Of a stretch of 64,000 nt of DNA, positions 36,001-44,219 are shown one piece after another. The stretch covers positions 558,001-622,000 of the forward strand of contig JBBELK010000518.1 of assembly GCA_037783545.1 (NCBI GenBank), read 5' to 3'. A model generated the notes under the pieces. That model worked only from the letters and a program-made list of their open reading frames with translations. It was not told where the DNA came from and ran no database searches. The DNA comes from Henricia sp. BOLD:AAB3569. Its lineage: Eukaryota; Echinodermata; Asteroidea; Spinulosida; Echinasteridae. A program made the position numbers and the translations under genes. Each line of letters starts with the position of its first letter. The stretch's first letter is position 1.

Positions 36001-39000
36001 TGTAATCAGGTCAAAAGCAAAACCTATTGGAAAAGTCAAGGATTATTTCTACAGAGTAGAATTCCAACAAAGAGGATCTCCACACACACACTGTTTGTTT
36101 TGGATTGAGAATGCTCCAAGACAAGGCGTTGATAGTGACAGTGAAGTGATTGAATTCATTGATCAATACATTAGTTGTAAGTTGCCATCAGTTGAAGAGG
36201 ATGAGGAGTTGAATGAGATTATCAGTCATGTCCAGCGGCATAGCAAGAAGCATTCTAAATCTTGTAGAAAGAAGGGCACTGAGTGTAGGTTCAACTTTCC
36301 AAGGCCACCCTCGACCCAGACATTTATTACTGAGCCACAGCCAACTGATCATGATGCTGAAGAAAGTAGTGAGAATGATGATAAAAAGGAACATGATGAA
36401 GCTAAGGAGTTATTGAAGTCTGTGTGGAGTGCAATACAGGACGAAAAGAATCAGTATATGTCAACATCAGAACTATTTGAAAGTATCAACATTACACAGG
36501 TTGATTTTGAGAAGGCCAACAATGTTTTGAGTAGGAAATGTAGTATCATTCTTAAGAGAGAACCTCAAGATGTATGGGTGAATCAGTACAATCCTGATTT
36601 AATAAGATGCTGGAATGCTAATATGGACATACAGTATATCAGTGATCCATATTCGTGCGCTGCCTATGTTGTCTCATACATGAGCAAGTCTGAACGTGAA
36701 ATAGGTCAGTTATTATCTCAAGCTCAGCGTGAGGTGCAGAAGGGTAATTTAGATGCACGACAAAGTATGAAGGAGATTGGTAGTGTATATCTACATAATC
36801 GTGAAATTTCAGCCCAGGAAGCAGTGTTTCGTGTTTGTAGTTTGAGATTAAAAGAGGGATCAAGGAAAGTAGAATTTATACCTGTTGGTGAAAACCCAGT
36901 TAGAATGAGTTTGCCATTGAGTGTGATTCAGGGCAAATCTGAGGATGATGAAGATATCTTTATGGCTAGTAAAATTGATCGTTACAAGGCAAGACCGGAT
37001 ATTGATGAATTCCAAGACATGTGTTTGGCAACATTTTGTTCAGAGTATAGAATTATTTACGGTGCAAGTATGTTTCCTAAATCAAGATTTTCGCCGGTGT
37101 ATACACTTAAAAATGGTTTGGGTCACATACAGAAACGTACTAGAACAGATCCAGCAGTCATACGATATCCTAGACTTTCAGTAAGTAAACATCCAGAAAA
37201 ATACTACCATATTATGTTACAGTTGTTTCTTCCATATCGTGTAGATGCACAGTTGAAGCCCCCACAGTTTGAAACCTATGAACAGTTTTATACAAATGGT
37301 GCTGTTTGTCTAAATGGTCAGTTGCAAAGTGTGAATGTTGTTGTTGAAAGTAATCGATCAAAATATGAGACAAACATTGATGATCTTGAAACAGCACAGA
37401 AGTATGTTGAAAAGTTTGGTATGCAGGAAGATGCATGGGCTTTGATTTGTCCAATATCTGAGCAGGAAAGAATTGAATGTGAAGCGAAACGTCAGCCAGT
37501 AACAGAAGAAGAAAATGAATTTGATATTCCAGATTTACAGCTTGAACACCAGAATGATAAAACTTACAATATTGAACCGCATTCAATGAAGATATCAAAG
37601 CAAGATGCAATGTGTTTACTGAGATCACTGAATGTGGAACAAAGGAAAGTTTTCAATAGGATTCGAGATTGGTGCTTGCAGAAATTAAACGGCAAAAATA
37701 TGCAGTCTTTCCATGTATTTGTAACTGGTGGAGCTGGGACGGGGAAAAGTCATTTGATAAAGTCAGTATATTATGAAGCGACAAGACTCTTTGCAAGAAC
37801 ACTTCAAAACCCTGACAATGTTTCCGTATTGATAACTGCACCCACTGGAGTTGCTGCTTTTAATATAAATGGAAGTACAATTCATAGTGCACTGTCTATC
37901 CCCATTGATGCAAGGCTGCCATATATACCTCTTGGTGATGAGAAATTGAATACTCTGAGGAATTCCTTGCAAGATCTTCAGATTATGATTATTGATGAAA
38001 TATCCATGGTTGATCATAAAATTCTGTGTTATATCCATGGTCGTTTGCGTCAAATTAAACAAACGCGTGATCAAAAAATGTTTGGAAATATTAGCATTTT
38101 GGCTGTTGGTGATTTTTATCAGTTGCCTCCTGTAATGGGGAAAGCACTATATCAAAGATCAGTTAGTGTAGATTTATGGAACGATTACTTTGAGAAAGTT
38201 GAATTAACAGAAATTATGAGACAGAAAGAAGATACACAATTTGCAGAAATGTTAAATAGGCTACGTGTGAGAACTAAACAAAAAAAGATTCTGGATGAAG
38301 ATATTGCAACGCTAAGATCACGAGAAACTGGAGAGGATTGGGATGATGCATTACATATATTTCCTTGTAACAAAGAAGTTGATATATACAATATGAACAC
38401 ATTGTTTGCAAAGTGCAGTGATTGTACGTCTATTGTAGCAAATGATTTTCAGAGGAATTCTGGTAAATCTAAAAAGACAAGACAAGTGAAAAAGACAAAG
38501 AAGTCGCTGCACAGTACATTGCCTGACCTGTTGTGGCTTGGAATCGGTGCGAGAGTAATGCTCACAAAAAATATAGATGTATCAGATGGACTTGTTAATG
38601 GAGTACTTGGAACTGTGTGTGAAATCATAATGTTGTCCGACAAACCTGAGCCTAAATGTATACAGATTGAGTTTGATAACAAGAATGTTGGGTCTAAAAG
38701 GAAAAAGAAATGTCTGTCATCTGATAAGCTGATCATTGAGATTGAAAAGGAAGAGGAAAATGTGAGTAAAGAGATAGTTAGACGACAGTTCCCCTTAAAA
38801 TTAGCATGGGCATGTACAGTTCATAAAGTGCAAGGCTTGACTACACAAAAAGCAGTGGTATCTCTCCAGCGCACATTTGCAGCTGGTCAAGCATATGTTG
38901 CCTTAAGCAGAGTAACGTCACTTAATGGACTTGTGATTCAAGATTTTGATGAAAATTTTGTATATTGTAATGGATCAATTGCAGAGTCATTGACCACTAT

Positions 39001-39730
39001 GCAAAATTTCATTGATTCTGAAGTAGATATAAGAAAGCCATTGTCTAATGAAATGGTGATCATGCTCCACAATATCCAAGGACTGAAGGAACATTACTTG
39101 GATCTAAGTTGTAACAATGATATGATGGGTGCAGATTTCATATGTCTTACAGAAACATGGATGGATGATAGAGTACTGCATGATACAGAATTAACTGATT
39201 TCAAATCATATCATCAAATCAGAAGTCTTTCGTATGATAATATCAGTAATGTGACAGAGAGATTGAAACAACAGTGTCACGGAGGTGTTGCTGTGTATGG
39301 TAAAAGAAAGTGGAGTTTGAGCAGGCTAGACATTCATGTGCAGAATTTGGAGTATATTGCATTGCAAGTGATCTGTCAACTATCATACTCTGTGGTGATA
39401 ATTTATCGCCCACCATCGTACTCTGTCAATGAATTCATTGTTAATATGAAGTTTCTGCTGAACGAACTTCACAAAGTATCTAATAAATGTATCGTAATGG
39501 GTGATTTCAATGAAGACATTTTGAAGCATTCTTCACAGATTGAAAAATTAATGCACAGTCATGGGTACAGACAGTGTGTCACAGAACCAACAACAGAGAA
39601 TGGGACACTGATTGATCATGTATATGTTAGAAATATGGGCTCTCAGGATTTGGTTGTGGATGTTGTTCCTACATACTACAGTTATCATGAAGCTGTACGT
39701 ATTGCAATCGGCACAAATCATGTTTCGTAA
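30056..39730 (+). CDS. Giant Helitron (Helentron-like) Rep-helicase-endonuclease protein with two peptidase-like domains
   Basis: This is one unbroken frame of 3224 codons. In order (residue numbers approximate): eight 14-residue repeats (49-160); Lys-rich linker; two zinc-finger modules including a PHD-type finger (403-505, CDSCSINYHVRC...WMCCKC); a cysteine-peptidase-like domain resembling the herpesvirus large-tegument deneddylase fold (705-882; C721 in GKQCVANS, D848/H850 in FDSHS); an OTU peptidase-like domain (985-1120; C1001 in GDGNCFFRA, H1114); 18-residue basic repeats (1192-1480); a Cys-rich and DUF6570-like region (1510-1650, HGPVVCVPS); Helitron-like N domain and HUH Rep (about 1800-2215; H2010 and H2012 in GSPHTHCLFW, tyrosines Y2204 and Y2208); Pif1-type superfamily 1 helicase (2540-2960; Walker A K2564, DEIS D2647, GDFYQLPP, VALSRV); and a C-terminal endonuclease/exonuclease/phosphatase-fold domain (3000-3224; GDFNED, IYRPPS). 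The C-terminal endonuclease is characteristic of Helentron/Helitron2 elements, which move by rolling-circle-like transposition. The usual SDH motif of that domain reads SYH here. The uninterrupted frame suggests a recent or still competent copy. Peptidase roles are inferred from motifs only. Confidence 0.93.
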   Translation: MQFSEPSLSQSVFVPSHFIDLSAMQSSHFIPSVSPCPSSPSTSLSSVCGAHQAANPGRIYEYGAHQAINPGRIYEYGAHQAINPGRMYECGAHQAINPGRMYECGAHQAINPGRIYECGAHQANNPGRMYECGAYQAIKPGRIYECGAHQATNPGRIINEYNEVNNEIDDESRMNGEVCHFEESEVKFDGCTKLRFNKMLELKKQRINKTTKNRLMNQKAVTLLRVSGKTCCSRNQMLHCKFELVKQKAVVQLKLSGKTCCSRNQVLQCDVEIYREPKQVSKPNRRKMRRNERRHAYNRSKDGKRIEVKMTKKQKRQWCENSRKIRKHTKRTLSIVVKEMQKVQLTCKVKQTNTDSRNNKIHFQKGNVKDKSVVSNVTSKVENSTKTRFGLNKDSELVTNKSCPKQCKMCNQKITGQERFMMCDKLGVFYHVKCLTFCSESDCEKSANRCCLCDQVCTSSEGVVKCDSCSINYHVRCTGFLNALSGLQSKAVSWMCCKCSQFNYVTSTYLVHDFGIPADKNIYEISDDGRSSQTDEIIVVSDSKVKFVIIDNQNCCHGRDTTEMFRQSGGYSLRSKKCSKNGNGVKGANNVKDENVKEKGKEKGKEMRSKRNMRYNLRSTCRKTQEFKDVEIVDDGVNLLKRKVGDSVDSCNEDTASKKHKLDLDRNNSLTNKKWEMGKKTGMSRGNYVHNIENEEIMEKVIKGSFHQGDFRFGNSSGKQCVANSLCAILYSTVKKLNMWHSNDLDFVLNSGNELYVFLSRSSTVMHEYLLVSELPDQIDVFSKHFNIKSHEAVMGTFEDDRNLANFNMMSLSNALEQMLQKYIACFVCFYENTFAVISQDGMYYIFDSHSRNKNGHQDGEGQSLLKCVSSWQGVYRYCTELAKSMNLRDSEQFEVTGVSVWTDDISNSCISNVDNSQTGSDALTRSDIQNTEDDDDDITIVGYKQSVDLKFVPLTSATKIALCNKFKICQINISSDDISINCERLGKPDHVKNIQGDGNCFFRAVSYGISGTVCNHMQLRTMTVCHLLENAPQFQGYLREGYMTVEDYVTRSGMFDNGTWATEVEIMAMADMLGVNIYTYDDENKWYIVSGHLCSSDALADTGIYLYHRDRVHYDFVLSVQDLIANEPSNCTEETSLQSTKVEVPVKRMSCKRRKRPNLRLKRKLEREKKRVKYQNAKDVGMKEIRASSAKTKYQQDEKHRERKISTAKTKYQQDEALRERKISTAKTKYQQDEKHRERKISTAKTKYQQDEALRERKITTTKTKYQQDEKHRERKISTTKTKYQQDEKHRERKISTTKTKYQQDEKHRERKINIAKTKYQQDEKHRERKISTTKTKYQQDEKHRERKISTAKTKYQQDEKHRERKISTAKTKYQQDEALRERMITTAKNMYVKDSKYKIKKMKNEKRKYFDDVVYRQRKINSAKSKYHKNVIYRNALIKSIKRKYLSNHLYKRKLVTFQKIKYRCDVDYRTKMKQRNLNRQKKKKKTGRIMNNVMMNWRRDISNGPEYVCAVCLKLLFQKQVIRCKKEKYSITDCISTMYLCSCFCREKCTDECLASKCSRSVLWICYTCHRKLLQRKTPQEACTNNLKLVDIPEELSCLNALEEHLISINLPFMKMIALPRGGQNAVHGPVVCVPSNITETVTTLPRCRNADQLVRIKLKRKLSYKGYYQYKFVNRQHVETALCYLKKNNVWYKDIEMNCNWTDPLEDDNEDKVESTSGQESDEESHDSDEETDDDRLRGMPLDTCLQPVDIGQEVLDQYFDDVLCVAPCEGNSPVRVLMEEGNEAKCFPALFPTGKCTYHDERNMRLTLSRYFHNRLMHVDNRFARNTQYIFYAQYLSEIEKVMSSVSIAMRQSSSKVHCREKCNANMIKDRQQLKNILQSDSGYKFLKPIRGTPPFWQSAQRDVMAMIRQLGIPTWFCSFSAADLRWPEVINTVLKQQGDKRNIEDLDWNEKCIVLRSNPVTVARMFDKRFHTFLKDVIRSKAKPIGKVKDYFYRVEFQQRGSPHTHCLFWIENAPRQGVDSDSEVIEFIDQYISCKLPSVEEDEELNEIISHVQRHSKKHSKSCRKKGTECRFNFPRPPSTQTFITEPQPTDHDAEESSENDDKKEHDEAKELLKSVWSAIQDEKNQYMSTSELFESINITQVDFEKANNVLSRKCSIILKREPQDVWVNQYNPDLIRCWNANMDIQYISDPYSCAAYVVSYMSKSEREIGQLLSQAQREVQKGNLDARQSMKEIGSVYLHNREISAQEAVFRVCSLRLKEGSRKVEFIPVGENPVRMSLPLSVIQGKSEDDEDIFMASKIDRYKARPDIDEFQDMCLATFCSEYRIIYGASMFPKSRFSPVYTLKNGLGHIQKRTRTDPAVIRYPRLSVSKHPEKYYHIMLQLFLPYRVDAQLKPPQFETYEQFYTNGAVCLNGQLQSVNVVVESNRSKYETNIDDLETAQKYVEKFGMQEDAWALICPISEQERIECEAKRQPVTEEENEFDIPDLQLEHQNDKTYNIEPHSMKISKQDAMCLLRSLNVEQRKVFNRIRDWCLQKLNGKNMQSFHVFVTGGAGTGKSHLIKSVYYEATRLFARTLQNPDNVSVLITAPTGVAAFNINGSTIHSALSIPIDARLPYIPLGDEKLNTLRNSLQDLQIMIIDEISMVDHKILCYIHGRLRQIKQTRDQKMFGNISILAVGDFYQLPPVMGKALYQRSVSVDLWNDYFEKVELTEIMRQKEDTQFAEMLNRLRVRTKQKKILDEDIATLRSRETGEDWDDALHIFPCNKEVDIYNMNTLFAKCSDCTSIVANDFQRNSGKSKKTRQVKKTKKSLHSTLPDLLWLGIGARVMLTKNIDVSDGLVNGVLGTVCEIIMLSDKPEPKCIQIEFDNKNVGSKRKKKCLSSDKLIIEIEKEEENVSKEIVRRQFPLKLAWACTVHKVQGLTTQKAVVSLQRTFAAGQAYVALSRVTSLNGLVIQDFDENFVYCNGSIAESLTTMQNFIDSEVDIRKPLSNEMVIMLHNIQGLKEHYLDLSCNNDMMGADFICLTETWMDDRVLHDTELTDFKSYHQIRSLSYDNISNVTERLKQQCHGGVAVYGKRKWSLSRLDIHVQNLEYIALQVICQLSYSVVIIYRPPSYSVNEFIVNMKFLLNELHKVSNKCIVMGDFNEDILKHSSQIEKLMHSHGYRQCVTEPTTENGTLIDHVYVRNMGSQDLVVDVVPTYYSYHEAVRIAIGTNHVS
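30200..30535 (+). repeat. 42-bp coding tandem repeat, eight units
   Basis: Units encode GAHQAINPGRIYEY with small changes (H/Y, I/A/N/T, N/K, I/M, Y/C); 42 is divisible by three, so the frame is kept and two other frames stay open too. The last unit degenerates to GRIINE. Nearly identical units imply recent expansion. The repeat is absent from other Helitron proteins I know. Confidence 0.9.
33629..34490 (+). repeat. 54-bp coding tandem repeat (18 residues), 11 clean and about 5 degenerate units
   Basis: Eleven units starting at 33629 and spaced 54 bp encode KTKYQQDEKHRERKISTA with few changes (KH/AL, STA/STT/TTT/NIA). They are followed by about five diverged units that keep only the pattern K-x-K-Y-x-x-D-x-x-Y-R-x-R-K-I. 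Highly charged and likely helical. The antisense strand is also open for 311 codons, a shadow of the repeat. Confidence 0.9.
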
Positions 39731-40795
39731 AAATATTTTCTCTAAATATTTGAATATAATTGTGATAACCAAGTTTGAATGTTTGCCTAATTAATTTGCC
39801 TATGTAATTATTTAATATAAAGGTACATGTACAGTGCACATAAACATACTAGTGAGCATGGTAACTACGCTAAATGCACCTAACTATTATCTGAAATTAA
39901 TGCATGTAAACGTGATTGAAAGTGTCATTTGACGTAATGATTTTTAATTAACAGGTGCTATTTGGTTCCTCCAGTTATGAACACATGTATTTTTTTTCAT
40001 TTCTGCATAGCACACTTGTTTTATTGACCATTGTATATGTTTGACAATAAGTGACTTATAAAAGTAAGTTTAAACTCAAAGCAAGTCATCTGTGTACAAT
40101 GAAGAAATCATGAATTAAATCATTTATTATGCATAGGAAAAGTGTTGTAACGTTTATGTATGCTCAGTGATAGTCTTATATAAAATAGTTATTGATTGCC
40201 TAACTCAGATTGTGTACTAGTATATTTTTTATAGATTCATTGTAAAATGGTTTTTTAATTGTTATTTTAGGTGAGAGGAACTTGTCAAAGCTTATCTGAC
40301 GATCATGATCTACACACATTAAAAATATTCAGTGCACTAAACAGGAGACACTAATGCATGGGTAAGTGCAGTGTAGCATATACAAATGGAACAAAAAAAT
40401 AGCACTTATGTATGCCAATCAAATAACTATAGTACTGAAGGTCAAGGCAAGCATATCCACATGTATAATTTTGACACTAGTGCACTTTTGCATAGTTATG
40501 CAGTTAAATTATACACTAAATAAATCACTTCTAATTGAAAATGTGGGAATTTTATTAATTTTAGATAAAATCATGCATATGTAATATAAATTGAAGTACA
40601 TATACCATCATAAGTAGTGCAGTTTAAAGGAATTTATTGTAAACAATACTGAGTAATTCATTTCTTATGTTTTAGTTAATGCTATTGTATTCCTCGTAGA
40701 AAATGTGCAAAGAATCACTATTTCCTTCAAATATAATTATTTAGTAAAAATTAAGACTATTTAAGGCAAATGCATGTTGGATTCTTTTGATAAAG
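39731..40795 (+). other. Region downstream of the Helitron frame
   Basis: AT-rich, with several AATAAA-like words (for example 40518-40523) and no open frame of note. No clear Helitron 3' hairpin with CTRR end is visible here; the element's right boundary is therefore uncertain. Confidence 0.4.
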
Positions 40796-41035
40796 TACTT
40801 TGACTCCCAACAATTGATTGAGAACTTGGTGTTGTGGAGACAACACCTGGTCATGGTACTTGTACATGTACCTGTGCCCTTGAGCAAGGCACTAAACTCC
40901 AATTGCTCCATCCTTCGGAAGGGATGTAAAGCTGTTGGTCCAGTGTGTTGTATAATGCACTTAAAAGATCCCAGAGCACTCTTTCATTAAGAGCTATGAC
41001 ATATTGCATGTTGTGGGCGTGCTGATACAAGTGTC
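40796..41035 (+). repeat. SINE-like conserved repeat
   Basis: The stretch contains CCCTTGAGCAAGGCACTAAAC, shortened here to its core CCTTGAGCAAGGCAC, followed by CCAATTGCTCCATCC, GGGATGTAAAGCTGTTGGTCC and CACTTAAAAGATCCC in order. This set of phrases recurs in short interspersed repeats of many animals; the assignment is from memory of the pattern. No tRNA head is seen. Confidence 0.4.
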
Positions 41036-42747
41036 GATCCAAATGACTCGCAATCAGTTATTGCTTGTGAATGCATCACGCCGGCTGAGGGCTCAAATGT
41101 CAAGGAACTGGTAGGGCTGCAGGCAGATGAAGGGCAAGCCAACCTCATGTTACGACAGGATGCCAAGACGAAAACACCATGCGGACACTAACATCTGAAC
41201 TTTACAGCTTCCTGAACAGTGATAAGTCAGTGTGCAGCAGTCCAAAGAAGCCCACTGACTTTGTCGTTGATGGCTATTGTACTTGACAGCGATACTAGAA
41301 TGAGGTTGCAGAACCTGCTTTAAGGCTTATTCTCAATCAGTCTCCTGATGCACATTTCCACACAGCCAGAAAAGTGATGCAGTACCTCCAGTGCCATGAG
41401 ATCCAGAGTCTACCCTGGCATATTTTCAGTCAGAATCACAATCAAATCAAGCACACATTGAATGAACTGGAGCAGCAAGTTCATTGTGGTTGCTACAAGT
41501 CGAGTTATGGAAACTGGTGGACTCATTCATCGATGCATCTTGGTCGGCATGGGCACTGCATCGGCAGGAGTCACACACATTAATGGTATGCTACATACTA
41601 ATGCCACCTTCCTTGTTTTTATCTGTAAAAATGCACTGAACTGTAAAATGCTGTTTTTTTTTCTTTTTTACTAGCCACAGAGGCTGTTGCCTGGTTTCGG
41701 CGCCCTTTTTTAATTCTCCGAGACTTTTTGATTTCACAACGAAAGTGTCTTTATTATTAATACAAAAATGGCAGCTAGTGCCCTTTCAGTGACGAAATTC
41801 CTACCCTGTTTTCATCATTACAGATGTGCTATGAACCCAATCCAACAGATGCCATTTCATGGCACATTTTGTTGGTTCCTTAAGGGCATACATGATCATA
41901 CATTGTGTACCTTGTTGACCAATTTAAAATAAACAAATATGCTCATATGGCAGCTACTGACCTTTATCACAGTGCGGCAATCTTTGCCTTTCTCCTATTA
42001 AAGTGAATGTAATCAAAGCAAACCTGCAGAAAAAGAAATAGTTTGGTATTGTGTTGAAAATCTTCATTGTGTGTATCACAATGACATACGTGCAGCGCAA
42101 TGAAGAAAACGCGCAGCGCAAACAGCGATTCTCACAAAATGACAACGTAAGTTTGCTCGCACTATAATGCCTGACATACTATGCAAAACAAGACAAAGAT
42201 GGATGCATCATGATAAAGGTCAATTATACTATTAACATTGTGTTGGCATTGCAAAATGAATATTAGCTGTAGCATCCTTATCATAGTCCAGTTGCGTGAC
42301 AATATTTATTATCAACACCATACAGGCACCTATCATCATGAAGCACGCCATCTTCATCATAGATCAGGTCTCTGGTACCGTTTTGTCACCATCTTCATCA
42401 AGGCAACCTTCCACTATAGTCATCGTCATCCATGCTCTTTTGTAACAACCAGATCTCCTGGGATCACCGCAATATGTTGTAGGAAGCTTCTTGTAGGGGC
42501 CTGTTTGAACAAGTTATGTGCACTGGATGTTCAATTGTTAGACCATTCTTTTTAAGACCAAATTTATGTGAACGTTACATGTATGTCCTCAAAAAGTTGC
42601 GAGGAAAGAAACTCTTTGTCAGGAAAACCATCAGCGACATTCTATCAAGTGTTTACAGTAAAATGTATGTTTAATTTTAGTGTCTGCACCGTAACTGTGT
42701 ATTAATGATAAGTAAGGTTGTTTTTGCCCTTACCCGATGTAATTATT
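41036..42747. other. Intergenic stretch with a possible decayed coding remnant
   Basis: Between 41080 and 41590 the composition is more gene-like and two overlapping frames (41374-41583 and 41462-41674) are open, but they are broken and match nothing I know. Near 41950-42020 is a sequence related, in inverse orientation, to the element at 680-1005. The rest is AT-rich. Confidence 0.3.
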
Positions 42748-42922
42748 AACACCGTATACTCAGTGCTTTCCCGAGACACTATGAAAAACTTCATATCGTG
42801 CTCGGGTGGTCAAGTGGTTAAGCCGTCTGCCTTGTATGCAGAAGGTCGTGGGTTCGAGTCCCACCTGAGCACGCTATGAAGTTTTTCATAGTGTCTCGGG
42901 AAAGCACTGAGTATACAGTGTT
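42748..42922. repeat. Nearly perfect 48-bp inverted repeat enclosing a tRNA
   Basis: Left arm 42748-42795 and right arm 42875-42922 are complementary over 48 bp with one mismatch (AACACCGTATAC against AACACTGTATAC at the outer end). The arms abut the tRNA acceptor stem, separated by only two or three bases on each side, so the whole can fold as one long stem with the tRNA at its tip. Confidence 0.9.
42799..42871 (+). tRNA. tRNA-Thr (anticodon TGT)
   Basis: A complete cloverleaf is visible: acceptor TGCTCGG / CTGAGCA (one G-T pair), D-arm GGT...GCC, anticodon stem TCTGC / GCAGA around loop CTTGTAT with anticodon TGT at 42833-42835, five-base variable loop, and T-arm GTGGG TTCGAGT CCCAC. The A box (TGGTCAAGTGG) and B box (GGTTCGAGTCC) fit the polymerase III consensus, and a T5 run at 42882-42886 could terminate transcription. 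No intron and no encoded CCA. Its position inside an inverted repeat is unusual and raises the chance that it is a mobile or tRNA-derived copy, though the fold is intact. Confidence 0.8.
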
Positions 42923-43239
42923 AAACAACCAAAACCAAAAACTTATTTATAATGTATGTACTGCGATGTATTTTAAAATAAGTGAGTTGACAAAAATATC
43001 ATATTTGTTTCTCGTTAGTTGTTTGTTTATTTTTAATTTTTTTTGCTTTTTTTTTTTTGTGGCTTGTTTTTTTAAATTTTAAATAATTTTTTTATACAGT
43101 GCTATTAAAGAAGTAATTGGAAAATGAAAATTATCCTCAAAGACAATACAAAAAGCACCTACTAGATGTTTAACAGCACCAGTAGTGAAAACTGTACAGA
43201 TTTTATTTTAAGCAAATATGTAAAAATGAAATGTGTAGA

Positions 43240-43445
43240 CGAAGCACACATGAGTGTAATGTCACTTACCGTGTTAACATGGTCTCAACATTCGCTGATT
43301 ATCTGAAAAGTCTATCGCTAGCACACAGGGAAACAGTTTACTGGTTTTAGTGTACACCCAGTAAAGAATGCCGTTTTCGGATTGTATTTACTGTCCTCGG
43401 TTGTAATTGACATACAATTGTTGTTCAATCAAGTACATGTATGAC
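43240..43445. repeat. Dispersed repeat copy, partner of 63750-63930
   Basis: ACATTCGCTG, CACAGGGAAACAGTT, ACTGGTTTTAGTGT and ACCCAGTAA occur in the same order near 63776-63855. Function unknown. Confidence 0.6.
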
Positions 43446-43469
43446 AAAAATAACAAGCTATGTTACAGT

Positions 43470-43900
43470 TCGTTTGTGTTAATAATGAGCCAGAACCCAC
43501 AATCTCCCTAGCTTGAGTACCATGGCACAGCGATATAGTGAATCATATTCAAGATCTTGGTTAGTTCTCAAGGTTGTGAATTTGAATGCTGATCTAGTCT
43601 GTCCATAGAATACAATTTATTTGTATGGTACTGTGTAGTCTTAAATGGCTACGTGAGAATTTCATATTGATGTTTGTTTGTGTTAATGGAGGTAGGAGTG
43701 AGCCACAATCCACAATCTCCTCTGTATTAACTCATTGGCTGAAGTGTTAATATGGCATAGCAATCTAGTGAATCATATTCAAGGCCTTGGTTAGTTGTCA
43801 AGGTTGTGGATTTGAATATTGGTCCGGTCTGTCCATAGAATACAATCGTTGTATTTGTCTATTGTAAAATGGCTATGTGAGATTCTGTAATACATATTTT
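43470..43900. repeat. About 212-bp tandem duplication
   Basis: GAGCCA.AA.CCACAATCTCC starts at 43487 and 43699; both units go on with GTGAATCATATTCAAG, CTTGGTTAGTT and GTCTGTCCATAGAATAC. Clearly diverged. Confidence 0.75.
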
Positions 43901-44219
43901 GATGTGTTTGACAGATAATCCCTGATACTTGGAGTTATGTAATAAGGGTTAATATAATGTAGGCGACTTGAACAGGTTTCCCAATAAGTGTACGATGTAT
44001 CCATATTATATTTGTTAGTGACATGACTGTAATTGAGTGACAAATATCCATCTACTGTAAGTATAGACAGCCGAAGTGTGATGTGGTTGCCATGGTAATT
44101 GGCTCTAAACATCATGGCCGTTAGGAAAAACTACCATTGCAAAAGCACAGGAACATGGTTGAGTGATTTTTAGTGTAGAGCCGTTGCTTAGGCAACTAAC
44201 AAAAGCTGACGTGTTTATT

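Noticed and set aside
41374-41674. Two overlapping short frames after the SINE-like repeat
   Set aside because: Broken frames, no recognised family, no splice sites that join them.
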